A stretch of DNA of 64,000 bases from Caecitellus pseudoparvulus (lineage: Eukaryota > Bigyra: Bicosoecida): the NCBI GenBank assembly GCA_965644315.1, contig CBFFRQ010000018.1, positions 124,001 through 188,000 on the forward strand, written 5' to 3'. The notes under the pieces were generated by a model. It made no database searches and was not told the DNA's origin. It saw nothing but the letters and a program-made list of their open reading frames with translations. The position numbers and the translations under genes are program-made. Each line of letters opens with the position of its first letter. Position 1 is the first letter of the stretch. Shown here one piece after another: positions 18,665-28,169 of the stretch.

Positions 18665-20965
18665 TCAAGCCGCGCTGCCCTCTGACCGCTTTCTGTGCCA
18701 CCATGACAGCGACCAAGCTCTCACTACCATTTTCTTCAGTGGACCCTCGCTCACCCGCATGATCGGACTAGAGCCGGGAACCATGAGCACGAAAAATGCA
18801 CTCCCCATGCCCCGGGTCAGCTGTGAGTACACAGGCGGCCACGGCGAAAGGTTTGGCTCTGCAGCCGACTTGCCAGTGTGCACTTCCACAACTGGTGTGT
18901 CTGGCTTGCAAAATATCACGTTAATGAGCCCTGCTCCGTGTGGTGCGACGATCAGTGCCGCCATGCGGAACACAATGGCTTGTTGGGCAAGCGGCATTGA
19001 TCCGTACAGCAGTACTTCGGCATCCGGCACCACCTCGTAAATCCACTGAATCACTTCCATCTCATTCTGCACAAGGCGCTTCGCATCTCGGTGAACTACA
19101 AGCACCAGAGGCCGTGAGCGACTTTCCACAACTTGATCGAGATCCCGAACAGCCTCTGTCCGACTCGCATCAGCACCCACTGGGCGACCTTGCACCCACC
19201 CTGCAGGTAAGAGGTCCTCAGGCTGCATCACCCGCAGCTGCTCAGGGATACGCAAGTAGCTCCGATTGTACTCTGTCATGTCTACATCGGGTATGCTCGA
19301 CACAAGTCGCACGCTTGGCATTGCTCCGCGAGGTGGCAGGAAGCGCCTGCCTGGTTCAAATGAAACGGGCTGTGCACCCCGTCGACGCTGATGCATGCAA
19401 TCCACAATCCTTTCCACCGCTACGGCTGATGTCATGTTTGCATCATGCACTAGCTGCATAGTGGCCGTGGCCAACATGAACTCCCCCATTGTGGCCAGCT
19501 CACGCAGCGCTGGGGGCGATGTCGTGCACCCAGAACCCGACGGCACCAACGCCCACTCGGCCGTAAACGGCGCATTCATGACACGCAAACGGCTCGAAGG
19601 CAGGCCCAGCAACCCCATGGCTTCCTTCAAAGACTTTGACACGCTACTGCCTGTTGTGATGATGATGGTGGGGTCACGCAAAAGCAGCGTGCGCGCGATC
19701 CAAATGCGAGGCAACAACTCGGACATGAAGTGATAGTGGTTGGAGTGCCACAGCATGTTGACATGCAGTACCGTCGCATGGATGTGCATGAGATTCTCGC
19801 GCTTGAGCCCTTCCGCCGTCAGCGGCTGCCCCTCGGGCTTTGCCTGCTCCGGCGGCTGAAGTCCAACGATACCAGGACCCTCTTTCTGGAAGTAGGTCCA
19901 TTCCCTACAGCCCCCGCCACCGAGCGTTGCCGTTTTGCTGAAGGTCAAGCCTTCCGGCCATAGCACAGCCTTGCGGAGGACAACGATGCTGGCGTGAGAC
20001 CGGCGTGTGAGTGTCTCGGTGAGTACCTGTCGACGAGGCAGAGACTTCGACTTGAGATACTGTGCCCAGTACGCTCGAGTCATCGCCCAGGTATCCCAAG
20101 GATCAACAGGAGCCCACCAGGGGTCATGTGGGAAATTTATTGCCTGGGCAGGCTCAGCCTGGCCAGAAGGCAGCGTCGTTGACGGGTGCTGTAGCAAAAC
20201 CACGCACAACCCTCGTGCCATCTGGCGGTAAAGCTCGTGTGGCTCACCTGAGAAGAATGCTCCCTGAAAGATGCGCAGGGAACCACCAGCCGGCACGATA
20301 GGAAAGCTTGTCGAGTGCTCTTCTGCTGTCCCTTGACAATACGAAGTCCAGTCAAGCCTGAAACCAGTCGCGCCAGCTTGGCTTGGAACCGAAAACAAAT
20401 CCGCAAGACCTGGTGGGTGCACCACAGACCATGCTCCAATGGCGAAGCGCTTTGGCTGCAAGCCAAGCAATGAAGTTGAAATGGTATCCCAAGACTTTTT
20501 ACTGCCTCTCTGTGAACGCTCCACGGCGCCAGACAGCCATTCTTGTTGCGTGTGCCGGACTTGCTCGGCTCGACTGGCTCGCTCAGCCGCCTCATTGCAA
20601 CAGCGCCCCCTGCCGCGCACAGCACCAGCTAAAGCACTGCGGTATGTGGACCTTGAGTCACGCAAATGCAGCCTCAATCTGGACATGCACTGATCCGACC
20701 TCTGAATCGCTGTTGTCCAGAAGCTATACCTCCCCAACGAGTCCCGCAGGCCGCGCACTCCCCCACTGACAAACACGGACACGGCAAGCCACATGAAGAG
20801 CACCAGGATGCTGCACATGATGCACCACCTGATTATCTCTGATGGGAAGCTTCCTGTGGCTTCCTGACGTCCAGAGCCTGGCTTGAGCTCGGTTGCCAGC
20901 CCGTCCTCATTCCGGAGCCCTGGCCCACCATGGATGGTGCCTGGAGGAGCACGCCTCGGGCGCAT
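18665..20965 (-). CDS. GT61-family (DUF563) glycosyltransferase, copy 1, type II membrane protein
   Basis: 766 residues from the ATG at 20965, one exon. Residues ~46-66 (WCIMCSILVLFMWLAVSVF) form a signal anchor after a short cytosolic tail, as in Golgi type II enzymes. The catalytic half carries the two GT61 hallmarks: NHYHFMSELLPRI at ~410 and APHGAGLINVIF at ~675, preceded by PLVLVVHRDAKR at ~620 where family members often have a basic nucleotide-binding stretch. GT61 enzymes (plant xylosyl/arabinosyltransferases, EOGT, POMGNT2) move xylose, arabinose or GlcNAc to glycans or proteins; the donor here cannot be told. The gene is head to head with STELLO copy 1. It is nearly identical to the copy at 36482-38782 except for the last ~55 codons, where many bases differ. 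Confidence 0.88.
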   Translation of the reverse strand: MRPRRAPPGTIHGGPGLRNEDGLATELKPGSGRQEATGSFPSEIIRWCIMCSILVLFMWLAVSVFVSGGVRGLRDSLGRYSFWTTAIQRSDQCMSRLRLHLRDSRSTYRSALAGAVRGRGRCCNEAAERASRAEQVRHTQQEWLSGAVERSQRGSKKSWDTISTSLLGLQPKRFAIGAWSVVHPPGLADLFSVPSQAGATGFRLDWTSYCQGTAEEHSTSFPIVPAGGSLRIFQGAFFSGEPHELYRQMARGLCVVLLQHPSTTLPSGQAEPAQAINFPHDPWWAPVDPWDTWAMTRAYWAQYLKSKSLPRRQVLTETLTRRSHASIVVLRKAVLWPEGLTFSKTATLGGGGCREWTYFQKEGPGIVGLQPPEQAKPEGQPLTAEGLKRENLMHIHATVLHVNMLWHSNHYHFMSELLPRIWIARTLLLRDPTIIITTGSSVSKSLKEAMGLLGLPSSRLRVMNAPFTAEWALVPSGSGCTTSPPALRELATMGEFMLATATMQLVHDANMTSAVAVERIVDCMHQRRRGAQPVSFEPGRRFLPPRGAMPSVRLVSSIPDVDMTEYNRSYLRIPEQLRVMQPEDLLPAGWVQGRPVGADASRTEAVRDLDQVVESRSRPLVLVVHRDAKRLVQNEMEVIQWIYEVVPDAEVLLYGSMPLAQQAIVFRMAALIVAPHGAGLINVIFCKPDTPVVEVHTGKSAAEPNLSPWPPVYSQLTRGMGSAFFVLMVPGSSPIMRVSEGPLKKMVVRAWSLSWWHRKRSEGSAA

Positions 20966-21947
20966 CGGGACGGCACGAAGTTGATCTTGAACTGATGCAG
21001 AACAAGTGACTCAGACATTGCATGCGTTCGTCATGCAGCTCATACACCGGCCTGGAAATTGATGATATGTCCCGTACGGGAAACGCCGAGGGAGACCGAT
21101 ACAGGCAAACTGCAAAAGGTGAGCCATGCTCCATCAGGATCCTGGCCCCCAAGCATACGAGCTTCAAGACTCAGCTTCACGTGCAAATGCAACACGGGAT
21201 GGGGCAAAAGGAAGCACAAGCGCGAGCATTGTTGTCGCCGCCAGAAGGCGAGGTTTTGCGTGACAGCTGTCAGCTTTCGATAGCATGAGCACTTGACTGC
21301 TCATGGTCCCCTGAACCAACTGCCTCCCCACTTGGAGAGTGTGATGTAGCTTTCATAAACGCATGTTCGTTTTCCTTGTTGGTCTGCAGGGCAACTCTGT
21401 GGTGGCCGGTGCAAGAGAAGCAGCAAAAACGCTGCCCGGGCCGAGGAAAAAGGTCTCAGTGGCGGACCCTGCAATGAAGTGGCCACATATTGCACCATCA
21501 CGAGAGCAGTCAGCATAAGTGATACAACGCTTCATCGACTGCATCTGGCCGTCGGGTTTCTCCCAATACTAAAGCAAGTCGGCGCCATTGTGAAAGTTGC
21601 ACATGCTCGTACGTTTCGCGGAAATGGCTGTTGAACTTGCACCGCTCAGAGCCGCACGCAACGCCCATGAGGAGAGGAGCGACAGAAGAAGTATGAGGGA
21701 GGGCTCAACAGTGCCACAACGCCATGATCACAGTGTAAAGCTCGGGCAGTGGTGGGAGAACCACGTGAAAGACAGAGCGTGACGAAGCAAGCTTAGGTTT
21801 GGTGGGGCGAGGGGGGGGCCTCATGGCGTGCGCCAGCGGTCTCCACATTGTGCCGTCCATGTGCCCTCAACTTGCGATAAACTGTTCTCAAACACGAAAT
21901 TCAATGGTGCGTGATGCACCATAGCAGCGCTGCTTCATGCTCTTGCA
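20966..21947. promoter_or_regulatory. Shared head-to-head promoter region, GT61 copy 1 / STELLO copy 1
   Basis: 982 bp between divergent GT61 and STELLO starts. No gene is seen. The left and middle parts are related to 38783-39611 and 60778-61764 (same order, scattered substitutions), and the last ~150 bp before the STELLO ATG match 61600-61764 closely. Bidirectional promoter function is inferred from gene orientation only. Confidence 0.5.
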
Positions 21948-24551
21948 ATGCGTGAGCTCTTGAGCCAAGAAGCTGAGCGGCCGGCAGTGGCAGCTTCCAG
22001 CTGCCTGTGCCAAGGTGCCGAGCGTCCGCACGAAAGGGCATCTACACCCCACGAACCACAAGCAATGAAGGGATCAAAAGCTTCGTGTCGCATCTTCCAG
22101 TCGCGGGCATGCACAATGATTGCAGGCTTGCTCGTGTTGAGTGCAGCGGTAGCTGTGCTCCCCTGGCGTGCGTTGGGCTCGGCATTGTCTGGAAGGCCTC
22201 CACTGCTCAAGAGGGGCCACCAGCGCACACCATTCGCTAAACGTAATGCAGATTCGATTGAAGCTGCTGCTATTGCAGTTTTTGAAGCTAGGGACACGCG
22301 CTTTGCACCTGGCTCCGGAAGCGCAACGTCTGGCCGCAGGTTCACTGGTGCACCTGTTCGAGGCCTGCCGAACGGCACGTCCGTAGACACCTTGATCAGC
22401 CGAGCCCTCGGTTGCACCTACAATTACTCGTGTGACTCCCTGGCTGGCCTTCAAGGGTGCAGTGCGGAGCGGCCCTTCGCAGCTGTTGTGACGACCATCG
22501 CCTCCGCCCCTACAGAAGCTGTGACGGAGCTGGCCTCAGCAAGGCCAGACGTGGACATATTCGTCGTGGCAGACCGCAAAGGGCCAAACTCATGGCCCAA
22601 GGCAACTCCGGCCAACATCCACTACCTCACAGTGCCATATCAGGAGCAACACGAGTTCCAGGCTTTCTCACCTCCTTGGAATCACTTCGGCCGCAAGAAC
22701 TACGGCTACCTAGCCGCTCTGGCGTCAGGCGCATGCTTCATTTGGGACTTTGACGACGACAACGTACTGCTTGATGCAAAGAACGGTGTGTTGAAAACTG
22801 CCCACCTTTCCAGCTGGGCTGCAACCACGCTGCAGCTCAGCCGAGCGCCAAGCAGCGGGGCCAGCTCACCCTGGATCAACCACCTGCCATTCATGGGCGC
22901 AACGTCCTTCATCTGGCCCCGCGGGACGCCCCTGGAGCAGGTGCAAGACAGCACGACCTTCTTACCCACCGTCTCTGGCGCACAGGCGTGCAAGCAGGAT
23001 GCAGCTCGCCCGGGCTGCATCCGCCTGGGGCCCACCTGCTCCTGCCTGGGTATTCTCAGCAGCCTGGCACAAGGGAACCCAGACCTTGACGCTGTGCAGC
23101 GGCTGACTGGCCCTGCGCCTGTGGACTTCAAGCGGGAGCTGGGTGTCATGGGCGTTCTGGGCCCCGGCACGACAGTCTCCCACAACGCCCAGGCCACCCT
23201 GCTGAGCCGCGATGTGGTGCTGTTCGCCATGCTGCCGATGACAGTTCACGGTCGCGTGTCTGATATCTGGCGGGCCCTTATTGCCAACCGCATCGCAGAG
23301 GTTGCAGGGCTGGCGGTGGCGGTGACGTCTGGCGCCGTGGTGCACCACCGCAACCCACACAACTACCTCGCCGACCTGGACGCTGAGCAGCCGCTTTATG
23401 CACAAGCGGGCGTGTTGGGCCAGCTGCTGCAAGCGTGGAAGCCTAACTCCAACAGCATCGCAGGTGCCACTGTGGAAGTATATGTGCACCTGTACGAGAG
23501 GGGCGTGCTGGAGTGGCCCGACGTTACCTGGGCCGTGGAGTGGGTGCGGGCAGTGACGGGCCTCGTTGGAGATGCCCCAGTCAAGAAACAGGCAGCGCTG
23601 CCTTCCCCGCCAGCGCCTGTCCCGCGCCTGGCTGGGGTGACAGCCGTCGTGCACATCAACTTCGACCACACAGAGGTAATCGCGCCCTGGTTGGCGATAT
23701 GGGGGCGCGTATACGACAGCGTGGTGTTCTACGTTCCTGGCCGCGAGAAGTGTGAGGCGTCTGGGCTGCCACGCGGCATAGATGTCAGGATGGTGTGCCA
23801 TGTGCCCTCCGACACCCGCCCACGGGGTGGAGCTCCGGGCCTTAGGGGCGTTGCTGGCCGCAATTCCCAGCCCTGGAAGGAGCTCTTCAGCGGATACTTT
23901 GCGTATGAGTCCCTTCTGCATGCCCTGCTCAATACTCCAGTGCCTGACAAGGGCTACATGTTCATGCACGACGACGCAATCGTGAACGTGCCGCTCATGG
24001 CCCAGAAGCTGCGAACACTGAAACCAGGAGTTGGCCTGCCGTGCGACAAGGCCATCACGCGTCTGGCGTACAACGCGGGCGACAAGACAGTGTCTAGGAT
24101 GCCGAAACATAGCGAATGGATGTGGTCCACACATGACATTGGCATTCGGGCGCTGCAGGCAGCTGCACAGGAGAACCCTGCCATCCACAGCGCCCTGGCT
24201 TTTTGCCAGGAGAAAATTGGCGGCATCCCTGCAGATTCCTGTGACTCCTACTTCTGGCCGGCTGCGAGACGGAAGGAAAGCGTCGCCTTCCTCCAGACCA
24301 TGCTGAAACACAGGGTGTTCCTGGAGATCGCCATGCCGATAGCGGCGCACTGTGGACCGGTGCGCAGCGGCAGCCCTGGCGCGGGAGCCCCGATTGTGAA
24401 GGGGGATCGCACGACACCATACAACTCCTGGAGGGATTTCGATCCCAAGCAACACATATACGTGCATCCAGTGAAGCTTGGTTTGCGGCATGGACCGTTC
24501 GTCCATGCGATGGTGCGAGATGGCAAGGTGAAGCAAGAGAGGCCAAAGTAA
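21948..24551 (+). CDS. STELLO/DUF288-type glycosyltransferase, copy 1
   Basis: 867 residues if the ATG at 21948 is used; a second in-frame ATG at residue 40 puts the hydrophobic segment (TMIAGLLVLSAAVAVL, ~56-72) nearer the N-terminus and is an equally good start. The STELLO core is clear: PFAAVVTTIASAPTE at ~176, VVADRKGPNSW at ~206, then FGRKNYGYLAALASGA and the acidic WDFDDDN motif at ~266-272. A second region begins near residue 563 (GVTAVVHINFDHTEVIAPW) and has its own MFMHDDA motif near 672, as in the bipartite architecture of this family. Plant STELLO proteins sit in the Golgi and affect cellulose synthase assembly; animal and protist members are uncharacterised, so the role here is open. 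Head to head with GT61 copy 1; near-identical partner at 61765. Confidence 0.9.
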   Translation: MRELLSQEAERPAVAASSCLCQGAERPHERASTPHEPQAMKGSKASCRIFQSRACTMIAGLLVLSAAVAVLPWRALGSALSGRPPLLKRGHQRTPFAKRNADSIEAAAIAVFEARDTRFAPGSGSATSGRRFTGAPVRGLPNGTSVDTLISRALGCTYNYSCDSLAGLQGCSAERPFAAVVTTIASAPTEAVTELASARPDVDIFVVADRKGPNSWPKATPANIHYLTVPYQEQHEFQAFSPPWNHFGRKNYGYLAALASGACFIWDFDDDNVLLDAKNGVLKTAHLSSWAATTLQLSRAPSSGASSPWINHLPFMGATSFIWPRGTPLEQVQDSTTFLPTVSGAQACKQDAARPGCIRLGPTCSCLGILSSLAQGNPDLDAVQRLTGPAPVDFKRELGVMGVLGPGTTVSHNAQATLLSRDVVLFAMLPMTVHGRVSDIWRALIANRIAEVAGLAVAVTSGAVVHHRNPHNYLADLDAEQPLYAQAGVLGQLLQAWKPNSNSIAGATVEVYVHLYERGVLEWPDVTWAVEWVRAVTGLVGDAPVKKQAALPSPPAPVPRLAGVTAVVHINFDHTEVIAPWLAIWGRVYDSVVFYVPGREKCEASGLPRGIDVRMVCHVPSDTRPRGGAPGLRGVAGRNSQPWKELFSGYFAYESLLHALLNTPVPDKGYMFMHDDAIVNVPLMAQKLRTLKPGVGLPCDKAITRLAYNAGDKTVSRMPKHSEWMWSTHDIGIRALQAAAQENPAIHSALAFCQEKIGGIPADSCDSYFWPAARRKESVAFLQTMLKHRVFLEIAMPIAAHCGPVRSGSPGAGAPIVKGDRTTPYNSWRDFDPKQHIYVHPVKLGLRHGPFVHAMVRDGKVKQERPK

Positions 24552-25253
24552 AACCCCGATGAATCCCACTGTGTGAATACACACAGTTAATAACGTCGCT
24601 CTTCATGCACAGATGCACTTGGTCTTGTCATACGCATTTCGCCCCATGGTTCGGCAAGGCAGATTAGTGGACTCTTCACAGGACCCGCACCTGCCCATTC
24701 CCTACCCCGCCCTCCGACCCCTGAAACAGTCCACCATCACCAGCCTGCAGACGCCGCTCCAGACGAGCCGCATCAATGCTCACAGAGTACCCATGCAGCT
24801 GCCTCAGCAGTGCCTGCGGCGGCTCGCGCTCCTTCTCCGATGCCATGCCTGCGTCGCTGCGACATGCGTTGCCGGCCGCCACACACAGGCACCCTCACAG
24901 CGTCACCTGCGAAGACCAGCGATCAACTGACGAACCCCAGTACACGTGCACAGTGAAGAAGCCTCCTACCTCCCTGCCGTCGCCCCACAGCCCTCCCCTG
25001 GCCCCACACCAGTGACTGCCCGCACCGGCTGGCTCTCGCCGAAGTGGCGAGCACACAGTGCGCAGCCAAGCTGACCTGCACGTAGTAGGGTGCAGAGCAG
25101 CGAAGCGGCATGTGCCACGTGCAGATAAGGTGCACGGTTGCGTTTTTGTGTTTGCGGGGTGCTGGAAGGTGGGAGGGGGTGAAGCTCGCAACACGCCGTG
25201 TAGATTTTGATTGACTCTGCCACTTGCACAGCCCACGCACTAGGAACGGCGCT
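24552..25253. other. Convergent spacer carrying a duplicated gene start
   Basis: 702 bp between the STELLO stop (plus) and the stop of the chondroitin-transferase-like gene (minus). Most of it (~24685-25170) is the duplicated 5' end of the giant gene, listed separately; 24552-24684 and 25171-25253 show nothing else. Confidence 0.6.
24685..25170 (-). pseudogene. Duplicated 5' end and upstream DNA of the giant gene, orphan fragment
   Basis: Matches ~18015-18500 in the same orientation. An ATG at 24846 starts the same peptide as the giant gene (both share KEREPPQALL and QLHGYSVSIDA), stays in frame for about 55 codons and stops at ~24676. The ~300 bp upstream of the ATG are also copied. The rest of the 13.6-kb gene is absent, so this is a truncated copy. 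It may still carry a working promoter and so be transcribed. Confidence 0.85.
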
Positions 25254-27665
25254 CTATGCTGCTCCCCGCAGGCCAAGATCGAGGGCTTTGGAAGTTGGCC
25301 GCGAAAATAAGTGGGGGGCGTGCTTGACTAGCACTCCAAGTGATCCACCTTCCTGCCCCGCCCAAGACGCCTTGCAGCTGACAAACTTGTCCTGTGGCAC
25401 GCTGCTGCAGTCTTTGGCATGCCAGGTGTGCTGCAGGTCATGGTCACACATGCGCAGCACAGCCAGACCATGGGCCTGGACTCTCTTGTAGAAGGCGACA
25501 TCTTCACCCCCCCACCCCTTGAAGGAAGTGTCGAAGCCCCCAACCCTGTCAAAGTCAGACTTGTACATGACCACCATACCATAGCCATACTCTCTCCAAT
25601 TGCCATTATGGGGAGACAGGTCGTAAAATGGGTGGCCGAACCAGTCCTCCACCGCCTGCACCGCTTCAGGGTTGTACTTAGACCACACCACTGGAAAGTA
25701 CGCCGTGCCTCCCCGACGGACCAGTGCCACCGCCCGCAACAGGAACCCCACCTTCACGTGCATGTCTACATCCAGCACCAACAACAGAGCATCACTGGGC
25801 GCAGACGCTGCCGCAGCATTGATGTTGGCGGAGCGGGCCATTGGCTCATGCACTTGCACGATGGCCACCTGCATATCGCCAGTTCTGTACAGCTCTTGGA
25901 TGCTCTCCCGTTGGGCATTGTCGGCGGCGGTGTCGCGTTCATCGCACACTGACCAACCAATGTACACGGAGCCAGTGAAGCCCCCTAAGGTAAAAGCTTC
26001 CTTCATGTTTTCCAGCAGGCGGTGCAGCATGTCATAGCGGCACGAGAAGGGAACGACTGCATGCAGAGTCATGCCGCTTGTGTCACGGCTGTGCACAGCA
26101 AGCAAGGGGGGGTCCGACGCCAAAGACACCTGCACCTCCAGCACTTGGTTGGCTGGTGCAGGCAGGGAGGCAATCACCGTAGTCGTGACACACTCCCGGC
26201 ACCACACGATGGCAACCGAGGCTAGTGCCAAGCTGGGTTGTTCAGCTTTGATTAGGCCTCGTACCTCCGTCAGCAATCTGGAAGCGGGAAGCCCCACCGT
26301 GGTGACAGTCGAAAAGCATTGCTTGATGTTGTTCCCGTCCACATTGGCAAACCACACGTCCTTTGGGCTGGGGCGCTGTGTGTGGCCAGCCTGTGGCAAG
26401 GCATGCAGCCACTCCAGCTTCACGCGGCGCCGCAAGTGCGAGCGCTGGCGCTGCATGGCGACCTGCAAGTCCCACTCTGCCACCAAAAGACCGGCAACAT
26501 CATCTGACAGGCCTGGTACTACTGCAGCGGCGAGCAGGGGACTGCTTTCCTCCCAGGCCGTAGAAGCCAGCAGCTCTTCCTCCAGTGCAGGCGTGGGCAC
26601 TTGCAGCGCACGCTGCACGTGGTGGCGCAGGGATTCAGGGGCCCCTGCAGGAAAGGGAGGTGGTGCTGCGTCACGGGGCTGGGCAGTCTGCACCAAGTTG
26701 CGCAGAATGCCAAGCCAAGGCTGGTTGCTTCCGCGGATGGGCGGCATGGTGCTGGGCAGATGCACTCGCGCCAGCATGCTCATCGGGACAAAGAGGGGGG
26801 TGCGCGCATCAAGCATGCCCTCTTCTGTCTGCCTGCTGACCATACCTGGCACCGAATGCACTTGCAGATCCACCATGAGGTTGTGCACACGTCCTGCATG
26901 TGCCACCATGGAGTCATCGAAGAAGCCAGCCCAAGCAATCTTCGTGCTGCCGCTGTCACGAGCTGCTTGGGATGCCCAAGCAAGCGTATGGAATGCGAGT
27001 TGAAGGGGAGACATGTCATGGTTTGGGAGAGGACCCCATGTGATGCCCACGACCTGCCTCGCGGAGCTGGGCAGTGCCTTGACCGTTGCAGGCGATGCCA
27101 GAATAACAGGCTGCAAGCCTGCGCCGGCAGCTTGAGCGGACCACTCCGCGACTTCTGTGAAGCGCTCAGCTCTGCGCAACACCCAGACAGCCACTAGAAG
27201 TGCAGGGGTTTCCGGTGAGGGGGGAATGACCAAGGAAAACTGGGATGAGCGTTCAAGAAGCTGCCAAAGCGGAACTGCCTGGTTGAAGGCAGCCACACAA
27301 GCATCAGCTCCTTTGCCACTTTGGCCGGCTGTGCTGCCCAGAAGGCCCTGGAACTGAAACATCAAGTAGAAAATCAGAATGACAAGAATGCTGACAGCAA
27401 CGAGCCAAATGAGGCGGACAAGATGTCTGTGCCGCTTGTCGCATTGGCGGCGTTTCAGCATGTCGGCATCCACACAAACTGACAGGATGCCGCCTGTGAG
27501 GAAGGCGCTGGGGCACCCCGAGCACGGGAGGCACCGAGTTTTCGTCATGATCTGCACCTTCCTGTAACAAGTTCGTTTCGGATTTTGGATTAGTTCTGCT
27601 GGCGGGTTCGTTTTCCGGTTGTGAACATGTTGCGCTTGAGGAATTTGTGAGTGCAGGACAACCAT
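25254..27665 (-). CDS. Chondroitin N-acetylgalactosaminyltransferase-like (CHGN/GT7-type) enzyme
   Basis: 803 residues from the ATG at 27665; ATGs at residues 40 and 70 would shorten the cytosolic tail. A signal anchor lies at ~84-105 (LVRLIWLVAVSILVILIFYL). The C-terminal ~270 residues follow the CHGN domain: VPFSCRYDMLHRLLENM, SANINAAA, LLVLDVDMHV (DVD, 632-634, metal binding), YFPVVWSKYNP, NWREYGYGMVVMYKSDF, GWGGEDVAFYKRV (717-729) and QHTWHAKDC. In animals this domain adds GalNAc or GlcA to chondroitin; the family member here could make another polymer. The N-terminal half is not recognised. The gene points at STELLO copy 1 and is divergent from the leucine-rich-repeat gene. Confidence 0.88.
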   Translation of the reverse strand: MVVLHSQIPQAQHVHNRKTNPPAELIQNPKRTCYRKVQIMTKTRCLPCSGCPSAFLTGGILSVCVDADMLKRRQCDKRHRHLVRLIWLVAVSILVILIFYLMFQFQGLLGSTAGQSGKGADACVAAFNQAVPLWQLLERSSQFSLVIPPSPETPALLVAVWVLRRAERFTEVAEWSAQAAGAGLQPVILASPATVKALPSSARQVVGITWGPLPNHDMSPLQLAFHTLAWASQAARDSGSTKIAWAGFFDDSMVAHAGRVHNLMVDLQVHSVPGMVSRQTEEGMLDARTPLFVPMSMLARVHLPSTMPPIRGSNQPWLGILRNLVQTAQPRDAAPPPFPAGAPESLRHHVQRALQVPTPALEEELLASTAWEESSPLLAAAVVPGLSDDVAGLLVAEWDLQVAMQRQRSHLRRRVKLEWLHALPQAGHTQRPSPKDVWFANVDGNNIKQCFSTVTTVGLPASRLLTEVRGLIKAEQPSLALASVAIVWCRECVTTTVIASLPAPANQVLEVQVSLASDPPLLAVHSRDTSGMTLHAVVPFSCRYDMLHRLLENMKEAFTLGGFTGSVYIGWSVCDERDTAADNAQRESIQELYRTGDMQVAIVQVHEPMARSANINAAAASAPSDALLLVLDVDMHVKVGFLLRAVALVRRGGTAYFPVVWSKYNPEAVQAVEDWFGHPFYDLSPHNGNWREYGYGMVVMYKSDFDRVGGFDTSFKGWGGEDVAFYKRVQAHGLAVLRMCDHDLQHTWHAKDCSSVPQDKFVSCKASWAGQEGGSLGVLVKHAPHLFSRPTSKALDLGLRGAA

Positions 27666-28169
27666 CGCTCGATCTGGGCCCTGAAAACCCCTCTACGCAC
27701 AGCTCACACAACAAACAGAATCATACTACTCCTTTTCTTTCCAACCAGAAGTCCACACTTGTGCAGCATCGCCACCATCTCTTTCAGCCGTCGCAGCAGG
27801 TTGAGGAGTCAACGTGGACTAATGTGCCAATCCCGAGTCAATCAATTGGAGCGACACCAGAGACTGACCTAATCCCATAGTTTAGAGACAGAGTGCTTGT
27901 TAATTGGCAAATTTGTGTTTCCGCTCCGGCTTGGCATGTGTACAGCCGATCCTTGGCTGCATTGCTTGGGCGAAAAGCTGTGCAGCTTGCGAATGCTACA
28001 AGGACTGCTCGTACAACGGGTGCTGCGAAAAAAGCACAGAGAAGAATCCCTCCTCCCTGTTCAGAGCATGCTGTGCCTCTGTATGCACCTTGAAATGTAT
28101 CCATGTCCGACAGCGAGCTTGCTCTACGACTGGAACAGGCCGAACGTACGAGCCGTGCAATCAGCATCG
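27666..28169. promoter_or_regulatory. Divergent spacer, CHGN-like gene / LRR gene
   Basis: About 500 bp and clearly more AT-rich than the flanking genes, as expected of promoter and leader DNA. The LRR gene's frame is open upstream of its likely start back to 27897, with another ATG at 27936, but that stretch has no similarity I recognise and would bury the signal peptide. Confidence 0.45.

Noticed and set aside
22962-24584. 540-codon open frame antisense to STELLO copy 1 (and its counterpart at 62779-63951)
   Set aside because: Codon-position shadow of the STELLO frame in GC-rich DNA; His/Arg/Gln-rich with no domain, while the plus frame has clear family motifs.
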